A DNA stretch of 64,000 nt from Pomacea canaliculata (Eukaryota > Mollusca > Gastropoda > Architaenioglossa > Ampullariidae). The notes under the pieces were generated by a model, which searched no databases, was not told where the DNA came from, and saw nothing but the letters and a program-made list of their open reading frames with translations. Every line of letters starts with the position of its first letter. Position 1 is the first letter of the stretch. The DNA is taken from the NCBI RefSeq assembly GCF_003073045.1, contig NC_037602.1, forward strand, positions 1,364,001 to 1,428,000, read 5' to 3'. This document shows, one piece after another, positions 12,201-21,781 of the stretch. The position numbers were made by a program, and so were the translations under genes.

Positions 12201-13342
12201 AATACCTACAGAATCAAAGAATTCCCAAGGTAACAGTGCAGCAATACCAAACTCATTATTTGCTTATAAGTGGTAAGCCACTGGAAGTCGCTTTCTCCGA
12301 GCATAAGATCTGCACCTGAGAGCTTCCAAACAGCTTTTCAAATTTTGTTGAAGCTTTCTCTTTCTTCCTTTGAAAATATGAATGAAATGTGAAATATGAG
12401 TAAAGTCAGATACAACCTAACTTTGGAAGTAATGAGAAGATATTTATAGTCAAAAAGATTTGTCAATACTTCCGGTACTAGTTATCCTTAAAAGATCACC
12501 ATCTTCTCAAGAAATAGTTCTGATAATCCCAGCAACCCCTACCCCTACCATCGTCTAATCTTTTTCAGGCTGTTTCAGCTTTTGTGTTTTACATCATATC
12601 CTGTTTTTCTTCTGTTTAGGTCACGGTATCTAACACCACCTGTCTGGCGACATCTGATTTACAGAGACAGGTATCACAAACAGCCAGTGTTTATAACCAG
12701 CGCTTGAAAGAGACAAGTATAAGAAATTGCAATGAAGACCACAAGAGTCTGGTTGTGAGTCATTGCCAACCGAACCCATTTAAAAAAGGCCTTGGCGATT
12801 TCCATAAAAAAACAGAGAATGAAGTTATGGGGGAAAGTTTTGTCATCTGGTTTTACAAGCTCCTCAATGCTGAAAATCCAGCCATGAATGCCGTGGATGA
12901 AGTAGACAAGTTTGGACCTCAACATTTTTGGGATAACTGCACTCTGAGGGTTGTCAGCAGAACAGAAAGTTTCTCAGATGAAACATTCACTGGTAGCATG
13001 CTTGTCTCACAAAGACTGAAAGCTCTTGTCAGAGAGAAACACGTACTTTTGTTCAATCCAAATGTCAGCAAGGAAGGTGTTCATACAGTCAAAAGTCCAT
13101 TTGGAATCGTCATGGTAATGGTATGTGGAACTATTCATCAACACAACACCTGTCTCGGCAGCTTTGAACAGGCTTTTGGTCTTGTCCGGGAATCTTTCCA
13201 ATCCAATAAATGGAAAATTCAGGTCACACACTTGCATGTGGAGAGCTTCCATGTAACCGCTGTTCCAAAATTAAGAAATTCCGTAGAACAGGACTTGCTC
13301 GTCATTGCTAGTGAACATGCCCTATGCTTATCTCGAGGCTAG
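9290..13342 (+). CDS. C3orf38-like: C3orf38-like protein, copy B (six exons, ~661 aa)
   Basis: Inferred exons: 9290-9407, 9841-10037, 10590-11213, 11505-11708, 12110-12229, 12620-13342. The structure and phases are identical to copy A. The protein is about 41 residues longer because exon 3 carries nine VNTR units, not seven, and the last exon has one extra codon in the KHVLLFNPN region. All exons are open, so both tandem copies look functional. The domain plan is N-terminal C3orf38 module, Ser/Thr repeat region, then NTF2-like C-terminal module. Substitutions relative to A are few and scattered. Function is unknown beyond family membership. Confidence 0.8.
10281..10299 (+). repeat. Telomere-like (CCCTAA)n patch in intron 2 of copy B
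   Basis: The sequence ACCCTAACCCTAACCCTA appears where copy A has about 55 unrelated bases (about 3560-3617); flanks on both sides are otherwise the same. TTAGGG/CCCTAA is the molluscan and general metazoan telomere repeat. The patch looks like a deletion filled by telomeric sequence during break repair. Confidence 0.8.
10597..11150 (+). repeat. 60-bp coding VNTR in exon 3 of copy B (9 units)
   Basis: Nine tandem 60-bp units encoding the same 20-aa repeat ending QRSTSGTA. The order of variants differs from copy A: two SNTFLATPTS units, then two with TDSYTFL, then four SASYTFLETPTS units. The change from seven to nine units fits unequal exchange or slippage after the duplication. Confidence 0.95.
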
Positions 13343-14927
13343 AAAATCTAGGCTTACTTATGAAACTAATCCTTGGTACTTGAAAAATGATAATTTTCGG
13401 CAGATTGCTCATTAGCACCATAGTCCTGTGTGAGCAGCTAGGTTCATTATGCCAAAGGAAGTAAATTTCATAAAAGATTATATTTATGCCACTTAGTTCG
13501 TCTTGTCTAAAATCAGTCTCTACTACTTTCAGTACTTTGAATGTTTGAGGAATATAGGTAGTTCCATTTAGAAGTATGCATGCATACTTACATTTGCACA
13601 AGATGATGGCCAAGTCAGTTCTGAAGCCACAGATATTTATGTATGTACCGATGTGTAATGGTAATTCCCACTAAACAAAAATGTAACATTTTGTTTATTG
13701 TCGCTGGATACAGAAATTCCAATAAAGCAAATCACTTAACAAGCTGTAATTATTCTTTGTCACTGATGACGGGAAACTCCTATTGCTTTTTCCTTCTCTC
13801 TCTCTCTCTGCAGACGATTTCCTTCCATTCTTGAATGATTTTCCTTTGTATCGTTTACAGTCTCATTTAAATCCCGCACACGCTTCGATGTCTTTCACGC
13901 TCATTCGTTCTTTCTCCAAGCAAGGAAGACAAAAAAACAAAGCAAAAGTACTAACAGTTGAACAGCAAGATTCAAAACCTGACTTGCCCAGAGGCAATGA
14001 TTAAAAAAAACTGCAGACATGACTAAACTAAAAGCACAAGTTGTCATCTCAGTCCTTGTGTGTGGCTGAGAGCTAGACCCTGACAACTGAGGGTCAGAAA
14101 ATCAAAGCTTTAAAGACAAAGTTTTTCTCGAGACTCGTGATGTCCGACAGAGAGCAAAGGACAAACGACTTCGTGCGCAGTCTAGTCACCTGCTTGGTGG
14201 GAGGATCTGCTCTCTGCTCTCAAAACTCAGAAGCTGGTGTGGTTCAGTCATGTCGTCCGACACGACACCTTGCCGAAAGACGGTCCTCCACAGGTACTTT
14301 GAAGGTGGTCTACGTGAAGGTGAACACGTGACTAACGTAACTAACGGGACTAACTTGACGGAATGGACTGGCTGTTGACTGGGGGACCTTCTCGAGCGGG
14401 GGCTTAAGTTCTGCTGTGTCCCGTAGTGTCTTCTATTCGAATAGTACATCCGGATCCGGTGCCAGTTAAAGAATGAAAAAGAAAAAATTCACATAACGTC
14501 TACGTTCGCAGCAATGATCATATAGCCGAGCTCAGGTGACTGGATGCAGAAATGTGAAAATGCATTGACCCTATATTGCAATTTACTCAGCGATTCCTTT
14601 TGTAACCGACTCATACAGTTCTTCCCTGATCAGATGGTATATAGAGATCCAACAGACATCTTATTCACTTCGGAATTCAGCCAGGACTAAAATAAAATAC
14701 GTCTTATCCATATCATTCGGGCATTTCCAGTTACTGAGACGGCTCTACAGGTGATTACGTGTTGGGACGAGTTGGTCTTGCTTGGGTGGAGTTGGGATTG
14801 GTGGCTCTGACTCTGATTGGTTCGCGATGTATATGCCTGGCGGGGTTGTTGAATGTTAGGTCAAAGGAGCGACACCTACATCACGTCTATCCGTCATTGC
14901 TCTATCATTCCATCGAACAGCTCGACG
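13343..14927. other. Inter-gene region between copies B and C
   Basis: Same content as 6533-8121: 3' UTR of copy B, a pyrimidine tract near 13795, a LINE C-terminal relic at about 14120-14460 and the likely promoter of the copy C alpha exon. A block of about 20 bases present in unit 1 ('cgacgtggtcacaagtgac') is partly lost here. No separate gene was recognised. Confidence 0.6.
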
Positions 14928-15880
14928 ATGAATTCAGTAGAGAGTCGCGGGTGCAAACAATTACTATGTTTGTTAAGTGGAGAAGACCTGGTGTCACTGA
15001 AAGACACGGTAGTGGGACGCCACATCGCTGTGGACGACGACCGTATGTATTTATATTTGTCTCTATCGTCTCGCAATGTAGCGCGATTTATCTACTTTCG
15101 GTTTCGTTTCACAAAATCCAGAAAGAAGCATTTCAAAGTTTATTGAAATACCATAATTATCACAATACATAATGCAAGGATGTACAATTTTATGTAAACA
15201 TTTGTTCCACAGGCACTAGTTGTAGTAAATTAGTTTCTCACATGTTTTCTACTAAGTCAAAAATAACAAACTTAATTTCTTGATGCCATTCATTATAAAA
15301 TTGTGTTTTAGAATGAGAATACAGTCAAATCTCGCTACTATGCCACTCTCGGTATTATGCCACTTTTGCTCGGTCCCGACTATTAATTCAATGTAAAAAT
15401 AATTTACTATGCCACCCCTACTCTCGCTATGCCACTTTTGTGTGATTGTTAAAAGGCACAAGTTGTAAAATTCCGTGCAGTGCTCGATTATTATACTGTA
15501 TGGTAGTGTGGGACATCACAGTTAGGTGGATGGAGCATAGCACGCACACAGGGAGGGTGGAGGCTGGCGATGGAGGGTAGTCGCTGGCCGGGTGACAGTC
15601 ACGTGACAGAGGGAGAGCGGGAGGGGGTCGACTAGCGACAGGATGCAGGTGCGAGGATGTGGTTGGAAGGGGTGGAGGATGAAGAGGCGAGGGGGAGAAT
15701 GAGAGGAGACAACTAGCGCCTGCGACGATTCTTGAGAGCTTTGGACTGACGGGTAACTTGAGCAAATAAAGCCGTTTTTACGAACCCTCGCTACTATGCC
15801 ACTCTCGCTACTATGCCACTTTTGCTCGGTCCCGGTAGGTGGCATAGTAGGGAGATTTGACTGTACAACATTCCTGTTCT
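13651..15880 (+). repeat. Partial third duplication unit upstream of copy C
   Basis: This segment matches the 5' part of units 1 and 2: the region after the copy A/B gene end, the LINE relic and the alpha first exon. Homology stops just after the mariner-like element ending at 15863. Beyond that point the sequence (intron 1 and body of copy C) is unrelated to units 1 and 2 outside coding exons. One duplication breakpoint therefore lies near 15.9 kb. Confidence 0.8.
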
Positions 15881-18800
15881 GGCCCAGACAAATTCGACGA
15901 ATGTTATAATTTTTAACATTTTGAAGTTATCGCATATTATGAATGTTCATCATGTCCTCTATTCACTCTCCAAGTGTTTTTTTTTTTATAAACCCATCTA
16001 CAAATGTGTATATTTTGTCGATGAAGACAGTGACTGATTTTCATATTTTCTTGCTGAGCGCAGAAACAGCGAAAATGTTAGGGACATACATGGAAACACA
16101 AATAATGGACCTTTTGAAAAAAAAAAAAAAATGGGTCACAGCCGTTAGAAGTTGCCCACGCTGTGATTCCCGCTCCTTTGCACGGGTAGAAAAATACGGA
16201 CCATGCGTATTTTGAATCACCGTCCTTGGCCACATTACCGGTCACACGAACACCAATTAAAGTTCTTGGGTGTCGCACAATCCACCTGTCATGGCTTCCG
16301 GGTGTAAACTAACTCCGAGGATACTTTCCGAGACATTAACGCTACATATTAAATATTAAATGTTCACTGTGCCTGTCATGCGCTCATTCTCAAAATACTA
16401 CATGTGAAAGGAGAAAAACGGCTTACGGGATTTTTAGGCCGGTGAAGCAGCAAAAACAAAAATCTGACACAACTTTGTGCACCTAATTCTGCTGTCGAAA
16501 TCATCAATCCTGTGGTAAGCGTCTCGAGAGAAAAAATCCGCTGCCTAATCAGCTCACAAAATAGTAACAAAGATGTAGAACAAGTTAATAAATAATAACA
16601 AAGATGTAGAACAAGATCACACAATAGTAAAAAGATTTAGAGCATCACACAATAGGAACAAAGAATTAGAAGGAAGAACAACTCGAGGACTCGCTGCATG
16701 CATACAGTCCTGTTGCAAACCAGATGAGGAAAAAACGCAAAAGAGACATAAAGATCCTACACTTTTATCAAAGTGAAAGTACGACCACAAAACATAAACA
16801 AAATCAAGGGGAGGCGATCACCTCGGCCTGTTGGGCGAAGGGACACAACTCTCAGAAACTCAATGTGGGTAGGTCTGATTTTCACTTCTGTAAAGTGCTC
16901 TGAGGATATTTTTGAAAAGCGCTATAAAAATGTTCATTATTATTATTATCCTTACTGGGACAATGTCAATATCTGCATGCTTGCGTGTGTGTGTGTGTGT
17001 GCGTGCGCGTCTGAATCATAACTTTTTTTCAGAGATTGTAAAAGTAATCATCAGAAGCTCTTCAAGTGCACAAGAACTGTTGCAACGCCAAAGAGTCCGA
17101 AAAGACATTCTTAAAGAATATCTTATATCTAGGTCTGTCATTCCATTATCAACAGCAACAAAACCTGAACTGGTTCAAAAAGTATTGGATTACTGGAGTT
17201 CCCTCCGTGAGCATGAGGTACAGAATGGAGTAATAAACAGTTGTCATTAAAAAAATAGAAACTTTTCAGCGACAGACGACTCTTGTGTTTGTTTGCATTA
17301 GCATTAGAAATTGTTATGACAGTGCCACATTCTTTATTTCGGTTAGAGATGTATACTAAGTGCCCTTTATTCGACTAAGACAACATATCAAAACCTCACT
17401 TTACCAAAGATGCTACCAGAAATCACGAATCACGTGACCCTTCTCAGGATGTCATTGACCTGGTCATGCATATCCTCACAAATCTGACTGCTGTAAAGCT
17501 CCCAGAGAAACACCTCGACTCATTAATCACAGCCATACGACAGCTCCAGGAGACACCACACCACATTTCTCAGGTGATGGTCCTTGCGGCAGCCGACCTC
17601 ATTTCCCTCAGCAGACTATGTGGGCTCTGACAGTGGGCTCTGGCAGACACGTGAAACCCACTTTCTCAGAACTGGGATCTCTCCATGCCAACAACGCTAA
17701 CGCTCCGACAGGTTTTATAGTCTCATGGACCCATCAACAGCGATTATGTCGAGGGGTCCCTTTAGCCAGAAACACGGCAAGTCTTTCTTTTTACAGATGC
17801 GTCGATCACTAGCTGGGGTGCCCATCTCTCTCAGACCTGTTTAGTTCCAGTCAGTGATCACACGATAAACGAAGCCGTCATATAAACGAGTTAGAAATTC
17901 TGGCAGTTGTTCACAGTCTGGAGCAATCATCTTCGCTGCCACACAGTGATGCTTCTGTCGGATACCTCCACAATTGTGGCTTATATTCGCAATCAGTGCA
18001 GTACTCGTGTCTGCAACCTTTTTCACCTGAAAACTTATATTCTTCTCTTCTGCGATGCGTCCGACATAGCATTAGCAGTTCGTCCCATTTCATGACACTT
18101 TAATGTCATGTCCGACGGGCTCGTCCTTTCGCAAAACCTTTAATTGTCTCTCCTGTTCCGGGCCCGTAGTCTTGGGCGGTAGACGGGTTAGCAGTGGATT
18201 GGTCCAGCCCCGACATCTCTGCCTTTTCGCCTCTCTCTGATCTCCAGTTTTGCAAAGTCTGGAACAGTTCGAGTGTCAGATGACACTTATTGCTCCGTTC
18301 CATCAGAATCGAGCGTGGATGACATCGCTGTAACAGTGCTTTTGACAGCCTTCCACACGTCTGCCGATCCTCTCAGGTCTCTAACGACAAAAGCAGAGTC
18401 AGCGAAATTCATGCACTCTCGGCCTACCCTCATTGTCTGCGTTTCAACCAGGATGGTTCAGTCTCCCTCCTCAACATACCTGGATTCCTGGCCAAGAATC
18501 GTCTGCCAGAATGGGTACCACAGAGCCACACCTTACGACCCCTGGGGCAGTCTTTATTTTGTCCTTTGCGGGTGCTTTCGGTATACCCTGAGTCGTACCA
18601 AGCGTTTAAGAAGAAGCACAGGTCACCTCTTCGTACAGTTCCAACTCCAAGATTTCCCTACAACTCATTCCTTCGTGGATCAAGTGCCTCATCCAGAAGG
18701 CCTACACAGCAGCAGGAGGAGCAACTATGCGTGTTCACGGCTGGCAAGCCAAAGTTCCAAGTCTTCACTTAGTCCTTGGCATGCCGTGCGAGGCTGCAGT

Positions 18801-21781
18801 GGAGCTAATCACAGACCAGGTGACTCTTCATCTGCCTGAGCCTCCAGTGGCTACCTTCACCACACCACTAACTTTGATGAGAAGAATACAGTAAGGGTTT
18901 CCCCTGTGGCCTGTGCTTTGTCCTCCAAAATGTTTGGACTCTTCTACCTTGTATCATGCCAGACACGGCGTTGGCCCAGATGTCGGCACCTGTGCAACTT
19001 CCAGCTTCAACTGGCTTGGTCTCCTTTTCAACTTCTCACTGACCAGCCTAATCTTAGCAATGTTGCAGCTATCTTTTAGCTTGTACCTGGTATATGGTAC
19101 AGGTTCTTATTTTTGTCTTCTTCTTCCTTCCATTAACAGTACTATCCCTTAATCTGAAGGGTAGCTGGTCAGTGGTGGGGTACTGGTTTCTCAGTTGTAA
19201 CCTCACTCCCTCCTCCTGTTCTGGATTCAGCACTTAGTATAATTTCTAACTGAAATAAAAGGAAAGATTTTGGAGAGGTTTTCAGGTGCAGATTGGGAGA
19301 GAAAGTGTTATGTAGGTTAACCACTTTGTAAGGAAAAGGACATTTTTCTCAAGTAAATTTAGTTTTAGTAAAGTTAGAGATGTATTTTACCCAGTATGCT
19401 CTTCCATGAACCCATAGGGAGGTGATGCTAAGATTTTACCTGATATTCACAGCGTAGGCCAGAAGGGAGCTACATCATGCATTAGGCTGACCGGTGGACC
19501 AGAGGCGCCATTCTGAGTTACAGAGTCAGAGTTACTCTTTCTGGTAGCATCCTTGGCTACCGTTACCATTAGGCTATGTTGTCTGGGTGCGATAAAATAA
19601 AGGGCACATAGTACACATTTCTAACCTTACTAAAACTGATTTTACTTAAGTAAAATGTCCCTTCCCTTACAAAGGGGTTAACCTATGTAACACTTTCTTC
19701 ACAATTTGCACTTGAGAACTTCTCAAAAAGCTTTTCAAATTTTGATAGGATTGTTTTTCTAATTTTGATTGAAAACATATAAATAGGAAAGACCATAAAC
19801 TTCAAACAAACGCAAGAGTCTTTTTATTTGGCAATGTAGTTTTTTTTCTTCATCCTCACCATTCACCCTGCAGGCCACTGGGTCTAACAGAAAATGGACA
19901 ACACCTCTTAAGTCGCCTTCAACATCAGGAACAATCGCTGTTTCAAGCCAGCTGCTACAAGCGACACTTTCAAATAGAGATTCCCAGGTAAGATGAAATG
20001 AAAGAAATTCAACTGTAATAAATTTTGTCATTCAGGTCAGTAATACCACACTGCATGCTCTTTCTTTGCATAGAAGTTAATAACTGGAACTCAGTTTTGT
20101 ATTTGGTATTGTATCTTACTCATCATTCACCATGCAGGCCACTGCATCTAGCAGAAATTGGGTAACACCTAAGTCGCCTTCAACATCAGAAACATTCACT
20201 GTTTCAAGCCAGCTACTACAAGCAACACTTTCAAATAGAGGTTCCCAGGTAAGATGAAATGAAAGAAATTCAACTGTAATAAATTTTGTCATTCAGGCCA
20301 ATAATACCACACTGCATGCCCTTTCCTTACAGGGTAGTTAACGACTAGAACTCTGGCCTTACAGTTTTAATAATACCTAATTCTTAAATATCATCTCCAT
20401 TTGCAATGGTGCCTTCCCTTTCTCCACCCCTACTCAAACTCTGCTCCATTACTGCATCGTTCTTGTTGTTTCAAGATAAAAGCCTTTTTTTTTTTTTTTT
20501 TTTTTTTTGTTTCGTCGGTATTTTAAATTCAATATTCCAGTAATGATATAAAACTTCAAACAAAAGTTTTGTCTTGGACATTGTACCCTGTTTTTCTTCA
20601 TCATTCACCCTGCAGGAAACTTCATCTAACAGTACCTGGGCTGCACCTACTTCATGGCCTACAGCATCAGGAACATTCACTGTTTCAAGCCATCTACTAC
20701 AAGTGACGCTTCCAAATACAGGTTTCCAAGAAAAACAGAATGAAGGAAGTTCAACAGTAATAATTTTTATCAATCAGACCAGTAATACCACCCACATTCT
20801 TTCCTTACAAGATAGTAAAGACTGGAACTCACATTCTCTCAACATTAGGTTTGGTCCCGAAATCCTCCCAGACAGCTATTTAACATTTTCACAGCTTGTC
20901 CCTTCTTGGTGTTGATTGAAAATGTGCAAATAGGAAGGAAGTCAGATAGTCAGCAGTAACAAGGAGATATGTAAAGAGTCACAAGCCCTGAGCTTTAGTC
21001 TTTACTACTTCCAGTACTAATCCTTACATATCACTGTCCCTTCTTGTAATTGCACCTTGTCTTGAATCTCCCTCCCTCCCCTCTCAAATTTTGACTGCCT
21101 TATCTTTGTTGCTGTTTAAGATTACAGTCTTATTTATCTTTAGTTTCTTCAATATTTTAAATGTAACATTTCAGTAAAAATATAAAACATCAAACAATTT
21201 TTTTTATTTATTTAACACATCCTGTTTTCTTCAAAACTACACAGAATCAAGTGTTTGGCGAGAGCTTTATTAGATGGTTTTACAGACTACTCAACGCTGA
21301 GAATCCAGCCGTACCACCTGTCTTTGAAAGGGATACATTTGGACCTCAGCATTTTTGGGAGAACTGCTCAATGAGGATCATCAGCAAAACTTCAAACAGA
21401 TCAGACCAAACATTCACAGGTAGGGTGTTGGTCTCAAACCGTTTGAAAGAACTTGCCAGAGATGAACGCCTCCTATTCCACCCAAATGTCAGTATGGAAG
21501 GTGTTCGTACAATGAAAAGTTCTTATGGACCCTTCATATTGATGGTGTGTGGAACTATTCATCACAGTAATGCTTGTCTCGGCATCTTTCACCAGCTGTT
21601 TGGCCTTGTCTGTGACCCTTTACAAGACAATATCTGGAAAATTCAGGTCACTCAGCTGCTTGTAGAGAGCTTGGATGATGCAAGTGTCACTCCTAGATTA
21701 AGTATTGCAGCAGATCAAGACATGCTTGCTGTTGCACAAGTCCTCGATCATGAGGTAAAAAAAAAATTTGTAGTACTTTAA
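14928..21781 (+). CDS. C3orf38-like: C3orf38-like protein, divergent copy C (six exons, ~400 aa)
   Basis: Inferred exons: 14928-15042 (alpha type), 17033-17217, 19874-19987, 20138-20248, 20616-20756, 21245-21781. Phases agree throughout. Exon 2 encodes SAQELLQRQRVRKDILKEYL. The last exon encodes the NTF2-like module with FGPQHFWENC and MVCGTIHHSNACLGIFHQLF. The middle is three single repeat modules, each with STSGT or similar and then SSQLLQATL; there is no 60-bp VNTR. The body is well diverged from A and B, while the first exon and upstream region are nearly identical to theirs. Intron 2 (2.66 kb) contains a DIRS-like relic. The C-terminus could instead splice at the GAG/GTAAAA near 21755. 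Exon 5 has lost its ancestral donor, and the 20756 donor is my best substitute. Confidence 0.75.
15322..15863. mobile_element. MITE of mariner/Tigger type, complete, 542 bp
   Basis: Termini are inverted repeats: the left end starts CAGTCAAATCTCGCTACTAT and the right end is its near-perfect reverse complement (the last 20 bases include 'gggagatttgactg'). It is flanked by TA on both sides, the TA target duplication of the Tc1/mariner superfamily. The interior holds several more 'ctatgccac' copies and a purine-rich, non-coding core. No transposase is encoded. It sits in intron 1 of copy C, and truncated relatives occur in units 1 and 2. Confidence 0.8.
15864..17032. other. Rest of intron 1 of copy C, with a LINE/SINE 3' tail
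   Basis: About 16865-16955 matches the generic 3' end of many animal LINE and SINE elements: 'gtaaagtgctctgagga', then 'aagcgctataaaaatg', then an ATT microsatellite. A TG-rich microsatellite (16983-17010) and a T-tract directly precede the exon 2 acceptor. I see no gene in the rest. Confidence 0.55.
17341..19730 (+). mobile_element. Decayed DIRS-type retrotransposon in intron 2 of copy C
   Basis: Three signs support this. First, broken frames at about 17795-18100 read as an RNase H of the DIRS type (TDAS..SWGAHLSQ and later DTSTIVAYIRNQ). Second, frames at about 18270-18900 read as the tyrosine recombinase region; key pieces are PGFLAKNRLPEWVPQSH, CPLRVLSVYPESYQAFKK and ATMRVHGWQAKVPSLHLVLG. 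Third, inverted repeats: 17341-17430 matches the complement of about 19530-19626, and 19270-19395 matches the complement of about 19600-19730. No LTRs are seen. Many stops and frameshifts make it inactive, and the reverse transcriptase part is missing. Confidence 0.75.

Larger units (their letters stand above)
6841..13650 (+). repeat. Tandem segmental duplication, unit 2 (contains C3orf38-like copy B)
   Basis: Second unit, almost identical to unit 1 in exons and introns. Visible differences are two extra 60-bp VNTR copies, a few single-base changes, small indels in microsatellites, and a roughly 55-bp stretch of intron 2 replaced by telomere-like sequence near 10281-10299. The high identity in introns argues for a recent duplication or ongoing gene conversion. 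Confidence 0.9.

Noticed and set aside
15427-15845. Pro/Ser-rich open frames on the - strand
   Set aside because: They lie inside the MITE interior, which is purine-rich on the + strand. There are no domains and no splice support.
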